DNA of 64,000 nucleotides, taken from the NCBI GenBank assembly GCA_963703855.1, contig CAVPFW010000011.1, positions 62,001-126,000 of the forward strand, in the 5' to 3' direction. A program made the position numbers and the translations under genes. This DNA comes from AP-15 sp963703855 (GTDB lineage Bacteria > Pseudomonadota > Alphaproteobacteria > ATCC43930 > CGMCC-115725). Under the pieces are notes generated by a model. The model had not been told where the DNA came from, ran no database searches, and saw nothing but the letters and a program-made list of their open reading frames with translations. Positions 17,744 to 25,667 of the stretch are shown here, piece after piece. Every line of letters starts with the position of its first letter. Within the stretch, counting starts at the first letter, position 1.

Positions 17744-18715
17744 TCACAGCTCGGCGGCGACCTGGCGGACCACGTCGCGCAGCCACAGGATGGCGGGTTC
17801 GCTGCCGTGCTCGCGGTGCCACAGCGCCATGATTTCGAAGGGCGGAGAGGTGTAGGGCGGCTCGAACAGCTTGAGGCGATACACCCCGGCAAAGGCGGCG
17901 GCGAGGCGGCGCGGCAGCGGCGCCGCCATATCCGACTGGCTGACCACGGCCAGGGCCGCTAAAAAGTGCGGCGTGGTCAGGCCGACCACCCGGCTCAATC
18001 CGCGCGCCGCCAGGGCGCCCTGCAGCAGGCCGACCTCGCTGCGCATCACCAGCCGTTCGAGCCCGTGATCGACGACATAGCCGGCGACCGCCTGCTCGTC
18101 CTCGCCGGTTGCAGAAATGATCAGATGGGTGAGTGCTGCGAGCCGTTCGAGCGTCAGCTCCTGCCAGGCGGCGGGATGGTCGGCGCTAACCACCCAAACC
18201 CGGGTCTCGCGGAACAGCGGCGCGCAGGCGAACCACTCGGGCACCCGCCGAAAGCTGCCGATCGCCAGATCGGCGCGCCCGGCGAGAAGCGCCTCGGCCA
18301 CACCCATGTTGCTCGGCCAAATCCTGAATTCGGCATTGGGTGCGGCTTCGCGCAGCCGCGCGAGGAGACCGGGGACCAGCACGGCGCCGACATACTCGCC
18401 GCAGATGATCGTGAACCGCCGGGAGGTCTGCTCGGGAACGAATTCGGCAGGGGTCAGCGCGAGCTGCAGATGGAGCAGGCCCTGGCGCAGCCGCGGCGCG
18501 ATCTCGCCGGCGCGCGGGGTCGGCCGCATGCCCTCGGGCGCGCGCACGAACAGTTCGTCTTCGAGCACGTAACGCAGCCGGTTCAGCGCATGGCTAATCG
18601 CCGATTGAGTGAGGCCGAGCCGCTCGCCGGCGCGGGTGACGCTGCGCTCTTCGATCAGCGCGTCGAAGACCCGCAGCAGATTGAGGTCGAGCGCGTTAAA
18701 ATGACTGCTATTCAT
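17744..18715 (-). CDS. LysR-family transcriptional regulator
   Basis: The 323-residue protein has an N-terminal winged HTH (LDLNLLRVFDALIEERSVTR ... LTQSAISHALNRLR) and a C-terminal periplasmic-binding-like effector domain. It resembles the NodD/SyrM-like branch that starts with NxxxLDLNLLRVFDAL. It is divergent from the secreted-protein gene at 18808 with 92 bases between starts. A 21-base palindrome lies 8 bases before its start codon, so it probably regulates itself and the divergent gene. Confidence 0.92.
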   Translation of the reverse strand: MNSSHFNALDLNLLRVFDALIEERSVTRAGERLGLTQSAISHALNRLRYVLEDELFVRAPEGMRPTPRAGEIAPRLRQGLLHLQLALTPAEFVPEQTSRRFTIICGEYVGAVLVPGLLARLREAAPNAEFRIWPSNMGVAEALLAGRADLAIGSFRRVPEWFACAPLFRETRVWVVSADHPAAWQELTLERLAALTHLIISATGEDEQAVAGYVVDHGLERLVMRSEVGLLQGALAARGLSRVVGLTTPHFLAALAVVSQSDMAAPLPRRLAAAFAGVYRLKLFEPPYTSPPFEIMALWHREHGSEPAILWLRDVVRQVAAEL

Positions 18716-18722
18716 GGGTGCG

Positions 18723-18743
18723 ATGCAATATTATCATTTGCAT
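18723..18743. promoter_or_regulatory. candidate LysR operator (palindrome ATGCAA-N9-TTGCAT)
   Basis: Perfect 6-base arms (18723-18728 and 18738-18743) around an AT-rich 9-base spacer lie between the divergent LysR and secreted-protein genes. LysR regulators usually bind dyads of this kind in shared promoters. A shortened version (GCAA-N7-TTGC) lies upstream of the second paralogue. Confidence 0.5.
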
Positions 18744-18807
18744 GACGGTCAAGGCATGTCCCAGAGTGCGCGGCGGAAAATTCGACAAGGTCAGCTGGAG
18801 GTTCAAT

Positions 18808-19182
18808 ATGCCGAGCACCCTCAAATCGACAATCCTTGCTCTCGGTTTGGCAGCGGGAACGGCGATGGCCGTGCAGGCCCAGTCGGTCTCGTCGCTGCCC
18901 CCCGGCGGCGCGCCGGTGCCGCAGACCGCGGTGACGCAGCCCTATGCGTCCACCCAGAGCTTCTATCCGAAGCCGGGCGGCTCCGGGATATGGAAGGAAG
19001 AGCACTATCAGGCGCCGGGTGCCTATGCGGCGAATAAGGCGGATCATCCCTATCCGACCACGATCGGCCCAGCCTCCGGTTCCGACTCGTCGGGAGCGGA
19101 TGTGCCCTACCGGCCCTCGGCGTGGGATGCCGCTCCCGCTCAGCACCCCTACACGGCCAATATCGGCCCGAAGCCCAACTGA
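18808..19182 (+). CDS. small secreted Pro/Gly-rich protein, paralogue A
   Basis: The 124-residue protein has a clear signal peptide (MPSTLKSTILALGLAAGTAM, cleavage after VQA) and a mature part rich in Pro, Gly, Tyr and Ser. It has SVSSLPPGGAPVP near the new N-terminus and repeated DHPYPTTIGP / QHPYTANIGP motifs. The start at 18808 has GGAGG seven bases before it. It is clearly related to the gene at 19594. No enzyme domain is visible. A structural or cell-surface role is a guess. Confidence 0.72.
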   Translation: MPSTLKSTILALGLAAGTAMAVQAQSVSSLPPGGAPVPQTAVTQPYASTQSFYPKPGGSGIWKEEHYQAPGAYAANKADHPYPTTIGPASGSDSSGADVPYRPSAWDAAPAQHPYTANIGPKPN

Positions 19183-19593
19183 CAGACGGTTCGCGCGTCG
19201 CACGACGCTGCGTCGCAGCCTCCCTTACCCGGACTCGCCGGCTCTGCTGGCGGGTCCATTGCCGCCCGCCCCGCCTGCGGACCGATCGGTTGCCGCCGGG
19301 TCAGCGCTGGGGAGCAGGTATCCCGAAAGTGAAATAACACCGCGCGTCCTGGTTTGAAACGCGAATTTGCAGCCGGTGGGGTATGGCGCAGCCCGGTTCG
19401 GCGCAGGGCAGGGGCTCGGATCGATAGGCCTCGCCGCGGTTTCTGTCGCTTTCCTCGGTCGGGAGATCTGACGACAAGCGCGGAAAGTGAACCGGATTCA
19501 TAATCCAGATGTGCAATCATCATTTGCCTAATCTCGGTGCCGAACACCACTCTGCCGTCTCGAATCGAGTCGGATAGAATGGGAGCCTGCGAG
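19183..19593. other. spacer between the two secreted-protein paralogues
   Basis: This 411-base gap has no convincing gene. Its last 85 bases hold a copy of the GCAA...TTGC element at 19512-19527, presumably part of the promoter of paralogue B. Confidence 0.5.
19512..19527 (+). promoter_or_regulatory. second, shortened copy of the LysR-site-like element
   Basis: TGCAATCATCATTTGC shares the TGCAAT start and ATCATTTGC end with the palindrome at 18723-18743 but has two bases fewer in the centre. It lies about 66 bases upstream of the start of paralogue B. Confidence 0.35.
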
Positions 19594-20004
19594 ATGTGGA
19601 GCTTGACCAAATCGACCCTCCTCGGCCTCGGGCTGCTTGCCGGCGGCGCGGCGGCGGCGCACGCCCAAAGCGTCGCCAAGCTGCCGCCGGCCGGCTCGAC
19701 GCCGCCCGCGGTCATCCAGGCGCCGGTTTATTCGGCGCCGCAAGTAGCCTCGCCGAACCCCGGCAGCAACGTCAGCATTCCCACCACCGAGCATTTTCAG
19801 AAACCCGCCGACTGGGACACGAACCCCGCCTACCATCCCTATTCGACGAGCGGCATGGGCCCCAACCCGGGTTCCGGGGTTACCGCGAACAACGAGCCTC
19901 ATCAGCCGTCGCCGGGCAGCGATTCACCTGCGCGCCATCCCTATTCGCAGGGCGGCACCGGCCCGCAGCCCGGCGCCGGCTCGACCTGGCCGACCGGGCG
20001 CTGA
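19594..20004 (+). CDS. small secreted Pro/Gly-rich protein, paralogue B
   Basis: The 136-residue protein has a signal peptide (MWSLTKSTLLGLGLLAGGAA, cleavage after AHA) followed by QSVAKLPPAGSTPP and three motifs of the type HPYSTSGMGPNPGSG and HPYSQGGTGPQPGAG. It shares layout and the SVxxLPPxG and HPY-x-GP motifs with paralogue A. GGGAG lies before the ATG at 19594. An earlier in-frame Met at 19579 is less likely because the hydrophobic core would then be preceded by a non-basic stretch. It ends at a strong terminator. Function unknown. Confidence 0.72.
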   Translation: MWSLTKSTLLGLGLLAGGAAAAHAQSVAKLPPAGSTPPAVIQAPVYSAPQVASPNPGSNVSIPTTEHFQKPADWDTNPAYHPYSTSGMGPNPGSGVTANNEPHQPSPGSDSPARHPYSQGGTGPQPGAGSTWPTGR

Positions 20005-20023
20005 ACCGACCCGCATCGCGAAA

Positions 20024-20050
20024 CCCGCCGGTGGCCCCGGCGGGTTTTTT
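20024..20050 (+). terminator. Rho-independent terminator after paralogue B
   Basis: CCCGCCGG (20024-20031) pairs with CCGGCGGG (20037-20044) across a 5-base loop, followed by six Ts. It lies 20 bases past the stop codon. Confidence 0.85.
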
Positions 20051-20210
20051 GTCGGGCCGCCGACGCCTTGATTGTCCGCCGGAATTATCCGCCCTGTCCC
20101 TTGTCGGCCGCTGACGCTTGAATTGTGTTGAGGCGCGGCGGCCGGGTCGACTGGCGGCTGCAACCGTGAGAAACTCCGGCGCGAGAGAGCTTTCCGGTCG
20201 GAGATCGGAT

Positions 20211-21176
20211 ATGTCCGGAACGACAAGCCCGGTCGCGGGGCCGGTTGCGCCGCTGCGCGCGCCGGTTCTGATCGCCGACGATTTCCTGCCCGCGGAATTG
20301 GCCGCGGCGATGCGGGCCGACATCGACGCCCATTTTGCCGAGCCGGGCCTGCACCGCGCCGACACCCACCAGGTATGGAACTACTGGTTCGTCCCCGAGC
20401 TCTACACCTATCTTCGCACCAGCCCGGAAAAGGTGATCCGGCGCGATCGCGTGGACAGCTTCGTCGGCGGGCTGCAGGCGTGGGCGATCGCCGCCTTGGG
20501 CATGGGCAATGTGAGCTGGCCCTATCTGAGCCTCTATGTCGGCGGCTGCCGGCAAGGCCTGCACAACGACGCGACCAACGGGCGTTTCGCCTTCGTCTAC
20601 TCGCTGACCCGCGACCAGCGCCGCACCAGCGGCGGCGAGACCCTGGTCTTTCGCGAGGGCGACCCGTTTCGCAGCCGGCTGGCCGAGGCCTCCGCGGGGC
20701 ACAGCTTTTATGACGCGATCGAGCCCAGGTTCAATCGGCTCGTCGTGTTCGATGACCGGCTTCCTCACGCCGTCGAGCGCATCGAGGGCTCGATGGACCC
20801 GCTCGAAGGGCGGTTCGTGCTGCACGGTCATCTGAGCGAGACCGGCATGATTGTCGCCGGCGCCCTTCCGGCCGCCGCGATCGAAGAGCCGGTGCAACGG
20901 CTGCTGCACGATTTCGCGGCGCGCCACCCGGCGCGGCTGGCGCTCTATCAGGGCCCGCTGGCGCTGCGCTGGGTGATCGGCTCGGGCGGCTCGGTCGAAA
21001 CCTGCAATATCCTGGTCGATCGCGTCGTCCATGCCGATCCGGGGGACACCGAATGGGAGCCGCTGCTGGCCGAGCTGGTGGCCCAATTCAAGAACTTGCG
21101 CTTCCCCGCGGCGACCGGCGGCACCACGGTGACCCAGCCGCTGGCGTTCGGCGTCCGCCCCGCCGTCGCCGGCTGA
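20211..21176 (+). CDS. 2-oxoglutarate/Fe(II)-dependent dioxygenase
   Basis: The 321-residue protein has a double-stranded beta-helix core: LYVGGCRQGLHNDATNGRFA gives the iron His and Asp, GGETLVF follows, and RLPHAVERI plus LEGRFVLHGHL supplies the distal His and the 2-oxoglutarate-binding Arg. This pattern fits the prolyl-4-hydroxylase-like branch. No signal peptide is present. The start at 20211 has GGAG before it. It follows two Pro-rich secreted proteins, but a strong terminator separates them, so a functional link is only a suggestion. Confidence 0.82.
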   Translation: MSGTTSPVAGPVAPLRAPVLIADDFLPAELAAAMRADIDAHFAEPGLHRADTHQVWNYWFVPELYTYLRTSPEKVIRRDRVDSFVGGLQAWAIAALGMGNVSWPYLSLYVGGCRQGLHNDATNGRFAFVYSLTRDQRRTSGGETLVFREGDPFRSRLAEASAGHSFYDAIEPRFNRLVVFDDRLPHAVERIEGSMDPLEGRFVLHGHLSETGMIVAGALPAAAIEEPVQRLLHDFAARHPARLALYQGPLALRWVIGSGGSVETCNILVDRVVHADPGDTEWEPLLAELVAQFKNLRFPAATGGTTVTQPLAFGVRPAVAG

Positions 21177-21484
21177 CTCGAAATGATTCCATTGAAGCAA
21201 TTTTTCATCGTCCTTCCCGCGAAAGCGCAGCGCTGTCGGGGGAAACCGCATCGACAATCGGAGGAAATCCGTAGATCATATGGACTATAGATTATCTATA
21301 GATATCTGTCATCTTCTTGCGCAGACTTGTCCCGCGCATCCACACCTCATTTTTAGCATCTAAAGACGTGGATGGCCGGGACAAGGCTGGCCAAGACGAA
21401 AGGGGCCAGCCAATCCCTGTCAAGGTTCGCGGTGGCCTTGATCTCACCGCCAGGCCGATCCCGCTCGCGGTCGTGGATTAAGCC

Positions 21485-21541
21485 GTAGGGCGGGTGCAAC
21501 CCGCCGAAATGGCGCAAGGTGGCCGGTTGCACCCACCCTAC
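21485..21541. repeat. GTAGGGCGGGT-type dispersed palindromic repeat, copy 1
   Basis: Begins GTAGGGCGGGTGCAACCCGC and ends TTGCACCCACCCTAC, so the two ends are imperfect reverse complements. It is one of six related copies between 21.4 and 28.6 kb. Confidence 0.75.
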
Positions 21542-21544
21542 ATT

Positions 21545-21659
21545 GCTGATAAAGCCCGCCGACCAGGACGATTGCGCCGACATGGCGGCCCGCCAGGTGC
21601 CGCACCGAGACCATGGCCGGCCAGACGATCGTCCTCAACTCCGGGCGCTACTTTCATTG
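21545..21659 (+). pseudogene. short-chain dehydrogenase 3' remnant, copy 1
   Basis: The fragment reads KPADQDDCADM in one frame and MAGQTIVLNSGRYFH-stop in another, matching the C-terminal strand of FolM-like short-chain dehydrogenases. It is related to the second remnant at 22975-23160. No catalytic Tyr-x3-Lys remains. Confidence 0.65.
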
Positions 21660-21699
21660 ATGCTGCCGACGACGTAGTTCAGAAGAGGGAGTTCGCAGG

Positions 21700-22161
21700 A
21701 TGACCGAGGCCAAGCTCGCTCCAAACCTTCCGGGCTGGATGGTGGAGCACGCGAACCGCTACATCTCCAGCGGCGGCGCCGACGGGCACATGCACAAGCC
21801 GACCCAGCCGGGCCGGCCGGACATGACCGTGCCGTCCTTGCTGCTGACGACGACCGGCCGGAAGTCGGGACAGAAGTTCATCTTCCCGCTGTACTACGGG
21901 AAAGCCGGCGACAGCTATATCGTGGTCGCCTCGAAGGGCGGCGCCCCGCAACACCCCGGCTGGTACCGCAACCTCCTCGCCAACCCCGACGTCGAAGTGC
22001 AGGTCGGCACCGCGAAAATGACGGCGCGGGCCCGGACCGCCACCGGCGAGGAGCGCGCGCGGCTGTGGCAAAAGGCGCTGGAGTTCTGGCCGCCCTACGC
22101 CGAATACCAGAAGAAGACCGAGCGCGAGATCCCGGTCGTCGTGCTCGACCCCGTCCGCTAG
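21700..22161 (+). CDS. nitroreductase/deazaflavin-dependent (DDN) family protein
   Basis: The 153-residue protein has the DDN-family split-barrel features LLLTTTGRKSGQKFIFPLYY, VASKGGAPQHPGWYRNLLAN (the PxWYxNL signature) and VVVLDPVR at the end. In actinobacteria such proteins use coenzyme F420. In this alphaproteobacterium the cofactor might be F420 or another flavin or haem, which the sequence does not decide. Its ATG at 21700 follows AGGATG. Repeats flank it on both sides. Confidence 0.82.
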   Translation: MTEAKLAPNLPGWMVEHANRYISSGGADGHMHKPTQPGRPDMTVPSLLLTTTGRKSGQKFIFPLYYGKAGDSYIVVASKGGAPQHPGWYRNLLANPDVEVQVGTAKMTARARTATGEERARLWQKALEFWPPYAEYQKKTEREIPVVVLDPVR

Positions 22162-22200
22162 CGGTCGGAACGTAACGGATGGCACCCGTCTTCCTTTCCT

Positions 22201-22330
22201 CGTCGCCCCCGCGAAAAGCGGGGGTCCAGGGCCGCGGGCGACGACATTGGCGGCTTCCTGTTCAGGCCAGAGCCTGCCCCCGACCCGAACAAGGGCGGGC
22301 TCTGGGTGCCCGCGTTCGCGGGCATGACGG
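22201..22330. repeat. intergenic palindromic repeat (CCCGCGAAAAGCGGGGGTCC type)
   Basis: Left arm CGTCGCCCCCGCGAAAAGCG and right arm CGCGTTCGCGGGCATGACGG bracket about 80 bases. This is the common 'CGTCATxCCCGCGAAAGCGGG' intergenic element of many alphaproteobacteria. It lies between the DDN-family gene and the next VOC gene. Confidence 0.7.
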
Positions 22331-22449
22331 AAAACGGCGGTCCCAAATGTCAAATTCTCACCGCCAGGCCGCGGTAAGCCAAAGCCAAGCGGTGCTGCTC
22401 ATTGTATGCTCCGATCTCGTCAAGGTTCGAGGGTGGCCTTGATCTGAAC

Positions 22450-22848
22450 ATGGAGGAGATCGCCGTGCCCGATACCACCGATCAAAGGCCGCCTGTTGCC
22501 GTCGGCCATGTGCGCCTCAACGTCACCAATGTCGGCGCTGCTGCGCATTGGCTCGAAACCGTCGGCCTGCGCCCAATCGTGACGATGGACGAGCTGGCCG
22601 TGCTCGAATTGCGCGGCGGCACGCATGTCGTCGTCAGACAAGCGGAGCGGCCGCCCGAGCCTGGGACCGGAGCGCCTTTCGACCTGATGGTCGACGATGT
22701 CGACCTCGCGCACCGCGACTACGCCGAAAAGGGGCTGTCGCCATCGCCGATCCGTCGCGGCCATATCCACAATTCGTTCGATCTCGCCGGACCCGATGGC
22801 TGGGCGTTCACGATCAACTCCTCGCACGCCGGCGGCCGCCCGATCTGA
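22450..22848 (+). CDS. VOC-family protein
   Basis: The 132-residue protein has paired beta-alpha-beta units: VAVGHVRLNVTNVGAAAHWL, THVVVRQAE, FDLMVDDVDLAHRDYAEKGL and FDLAGPDGWAFTINSSH. The usual metal-binding residues are only partly kept, so it may be a non-metal binding VOC protein. The start at 22450 (MEEIAVPD) is chosen because AGGTTCG-rich repeat DNA lies above it. Function unknown. Confidence 0.75.
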   Translation: MEEIAVPDTTDQRPPVAVGHVRLNVTNVGAAAHWLETVGLRPIVTMDELAVLELRGGTHVVVRQAERPPEPGTGAPFDLMVDDVDLAHRDYAEKGLSPSPIRRGHIHNSFDLAGPDGWAFTINSSHAGGRPI

Positions 22849-22889
22849 CCGCCGGGCAGCCGATCCCGCTCGCGGCCGTGGAATAAGCC

Positions 22890-22935
22890 GCAGGGCGGGT
22901 GCAGCGCAGCGCAACCCGCCGAAGACGGCGCAAGG
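22890..22935. repeat. GTAGGGCGGGT-type repeat, copy 2 (half)
   Basis: GCAGGGCGGGTGCAGCGCAG through CGCAACCCGCC and GGCGCAAGG resembles the left half of copy 1, including the GCCGATCCCGCTCGCGG lead-in at about 22858-22874. The right half is missing. Confidence 0.65.
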
Positions 22936-22974
22936 CTGCTCAGCGCCTCTTGGAAGGCACGCGCCACCCCCAAC

Positions 22975-23160
22975 CTCCGCCCCGAGCAGATCGAGCGCTC
23001 CGCTGCTGCCTCGCTGCTCGAAAAGCCCGCCGACAAGGGAGACGGCGCCGAAACGGTGGTCGCCCTATGCCGCACGACACCATGACCGGCCAGACGATCG
23101 TCATCGACTCCGGACACTGTCACCTCGGCCGCGCGGTCGACACAATCACCATTGATTGTG
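22975..23160 (+). pseudogene. short-chain dehydrogenase 3' remnant, copy 2
   Basis: Reads TPNLRPEQIERSAAASLLEK then breaks frame and continues MTGQTIVIDSGHCHLG, the last helix and strand of an SDR. It matches the remnant at 21545-21659 and lacks all catalytic motifs. It sits immediately before the Thoeris genes. Confidence 0.65.
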
Positions 23161-23251
23161 GCCGATGAGCCCCTACCTACAAGGAATAGCCATTCCGGGG
23201 AGCAATGGGCTAGACGCCTGATGCACCCCGCTGATACATTTGGAGGACCAA

Positions 23252-23854
23252 TTGGCGCGACGGACTTTCTTCTCGTTTCACTATCATCCCGACGTCTGGC
23301 GCGCGTGGAACGTTCGCAACAGTTGGGTCGTGACGGACGATCAGGAAGTAGATCGGGGCTTCTTCGATAGCAGCGTGTTCGAAGCCTCCAAGAAAGAAGG
23401 CGACGACTCACTCAAGGCATTTCTCCGCAAAGGGCTTGAAAACACGTCAGTAACCTGCGTACTGGCGGGCACGGAGACTTGGAATCGCCGCTGGGTAAGG
23501 TACGAGATCGCGCGTAGCGTGTTGAAGGGGAACGGGCTACTGACAGCGTATATCCATGGCATAAAAAATCAGGATGGGCTAACCGCTCCAAAAGGCCCGG
23601 ATCCCTTAGCGCAAATGGGGTTGTACAAGACGAACAATGGGATCTTTCTTGCCGAATGGAAGGCAGATAAATGGGTCAAGTACGACGATTACACCCTTGC
23701 AATTCCGAAAGGCGAGCTTTGGTTTGATGCACCAACGAGCGATACCGTTGTTCAGCTCTCTACTCATTGCCTGCGTTACGACTTCACGGCGCAGGATGGA
23801 CGGAAGAACATCGGCGGATGGATTGAAACTGCTGCAGGGGTGGCGGGGCGCTGA
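23252..23854 (+). CDS. thsB: Thoeris antiphage protein ThsB (TIR-like, PF08937 type)
   Basis: ThsB senses phage infection and makes a cyclic ADP-ribose isomer from NAD that switches on ThsA. The 200-residue product begins MARRTFFSFHYHPDVWRAWN, the usual start of this TIR-like family. It continues with SVTCVLAGTETWNRRWVRYE, where Glu85 is in the position of the TIR catalytic Glu, and then a segment near LTAYIHGIKNQDG. A TTG at 23252 is taken as start because GGAGG (23242-23246) lies five bases before it. An upstream TTG at 23240 overlaps that ribosome site. Base composition is clearly lower in GC than the flanks. thsA follows after 41 bases, so the pair forms an operon. Confidence 0.85.
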   Translation: MARRTFFSFHYHPDVWRAWNVRNSWVVTDDQEVDRGFFDSSVFEASKKEGDDSLKAFLRKGLENTSVTCVLAGTETWNRRWVRYEIARSVLKGNGLLTAYIHGIKNQDGLTAPKGPDPLAQMGLYKTNNGIFLAEWKADKWVKYDDYTLAIPKGELWFDAPTSDTVVQLSTHCLRYDFTAQDGRKNIGGWIETAAGVAGR

Positions 23855-23895
23855 TCTCGCGGTCTTCGAGATCGGGGCGATAGCGAAATCCGATC

Positions 23896-25335
23896 ATGAA
23901 TGCGGCAACAGAAATCTTCATCGCGAATTATCTTAAGGAGCTGCGCGAGGACAATGCTGCGGTGTTCATTGGCGCTGGAATGTCAAAAGCTGCTGGCTTT
24001 GTTGACTGGGCGGAACTTCTTTCTCCAATCGCAGCAGAGCTTGGGCTAGACGTTAGGAAAGAACATGATCTTGTTGGTGTTGCGCAATTCCATCTCAATG
24101 CCAATGCAGGCAACCGCCACCATCTGAACCAGCTGCTCATCGATCAGTTTTCGGATCTAACGTCTCCAAGCGAAAACCACAGAATTTTAGCACGCCTTCC
24201 GATAAGGACGTATTGGACGACCAATTATGACCGCCTGATAGAGAAGGCTTTAGAGGAATCTGGAAAACGCGTCGATGCAAAATACACCAATGAACAGCTT
24301 TCCATTACCCGCCGCGGTCGCGATGCTGTAGTATACAAGATGCACGGCGATGCTGAGCACCCTGATAAGGCTGTTCTTACCAAGGACGATTACGAGCGCT
24401 ATCACCTTACGCACGCACCGTTTATAACCGCCTTATCCGGTCAGCTGGTGGATACCACCTTCTTGGCGCTCGGTTTTAGCTTCAACGACCTAAATCTCGA
24501 TTACATTCTTAGCCACATCCGGACGACCTTCCGACAGCATCAACGGCGTCACTACTGCGTGACAAAGCGCCGAGCGAAGCTGGAAGGCGAGAGTGATGGA
24601 GATTTCGACTATGGCTCACGCAGGCAGGCCCTGGTCGTAAACGACCTGTTGCGGTTTAACATTCACACCGTTTTCGTAGACGAGTACAACGACGTTACGG
24701 AGATACTTCGGGTTCTCGGAATTCGCTATCGGCGTCGTTCCGTATTCATCTCGGGCGCCGCGGCAGATTACCGGTCGCTGGGGCAGGGAAGCCACGGAGG
24801 CATTCCTGGTAAAGCTCGCCGGCCTTCTCATCGAGCACGACTTTAGGATAAACAGCGGATTTGGCCTCGGGGTCGGCGGGGCCGTTGTGAACGGGGCTGT
24901 CCAGGCAATCTACTCCGCTCCGCGCCGGAGCATCGAGGAGCAGCTGCTGCTCCGACCGTTTCCAGTAGGAATTAAAGACCCCAAGGAACGGGGGACCATT
25001 TTTGGCGATTCCGCCATGAGCTTATTGCGCAAGCGGGAATTGCGATGTTCATTATGGGCAACAAAATGGATGACGGTTCAATAGTCAAATCCGATGGAGT
25101 TCACGAAGAATTTGAAATAGCGAAAGCTCACGGTTTGTATCTCGTACCGGTGGGTGCATCCGGGTCAATGGCAGAAGAACTCTGGAAAGAAGTTTCTGGA
25201 TCGATCAATACTTTCTTTCCTAAAAATGCGGAAGCCGTGGCTCCATTTATAAAAAAGATAGGCGAACCGACTGCTGAACCTGCCGAACTGTTGCAGGCGA
25301 TATTGGAGTTGGTAAGCCTACTCGCCAAGGATTAA
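23896..25335 (+). pseudogene. thsA: Thoeris effector ThsA (SIR2 + SLOG), frame broken by two compensating indels
   Basis: ThsA is an NADase that empties the cell of NAD when the ThsB signal binds its SLOG domain. Residues 1-285 hold the SIR2 domain: GAGMS (26-30), TTNYD with catalytic Asn110, and YKMHGD with His150, almost the same spacing as in the Bacillus cereus protein. The SLOG domain starts with VFISGAAADYRS, then an extra base near 24778 shifts the frame and a stop appears at 24844. In the shifted frame the fold continues without stop (EATEAFLVKLAGLLIEHDFR, INSGFGLGVGGAVVNGAVQA, LLLRPFPVG). One base is missing near 25010, after which the original frame resumes (MFIMGNKMDDG, VHEEFEIAKAHGLYLVPVGA) to the stop at 25335. 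The restored length, 479 residues, equals the family norm. Whether the indels are real or assembly errors is open. Confidence 0.85.
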
Positions 25336-25667
25336 ATGCCAGCAAGCGTAGGCCGGGTGAGCGACGCGTAATCCGCCGACGGGCGGTGCCGATTTGGCGA
25401 AGGGCGCTGCGCTTTTCCGCCCTAAAGTGCTGGTTCGCGTCGGCGCTCACCCCTTTTTCGACGCTGCGGTCCTCGGCCAACCCAGCATCGATGTCGCCGC
25501 GCGAGTTGACGCCCACGCCCTGGACACGGCGGTTCTCTATGCCTGGCGAGAGCCGTTCCTTGCCCGGCGCACCTCACGATTTGACAGAAAACGGCGAGGG
25601 CTTGCACCGTTACGGGGCGCGAGCCGTTAAGCTGTTCCCCGCGCCCGCGACGGCTTGCTCCTTGCCG
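25336..25667. other. gap downstream of thsA holding a palindromic repeat
   Basis: This stretch contains repeat copy 3 (25348-25424) starting 12 bases after thsA. I see no gene in the remainder. Confidence 0.5.
25348..25424. repeat. GTAGGGCGGGT-type repeat, copy 3 (diverged)
   Basis: GTAGGCCGGGTGAGCGACGC at the left and GGGCGCTGCGCTTTTCCGCC at the right follow the same plan as copies 4-6. It begins 12 bases past the thsA stop. Confidence 0.6.

Larger units (their letters stand above)
21177..21699. other. repeat-rich gap with a decayed dehydrogenase end
   Basis: This gap holds a copy of the GTAGGGCGGGT palindromic repeat (21485-21541) and a fragment reading MAGQTIVLNSGRYFH then stop at about 21612-21659, the C-terminus of a short-chain dehydrogenase. 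The phrases TCAAGGTTCG...GGTGGCCTTGATCT (about 21418-21444) and GCCGATCCCGCTCGCGG (about 21457) recur near 22420 and 22856. Confidence 0.6.
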
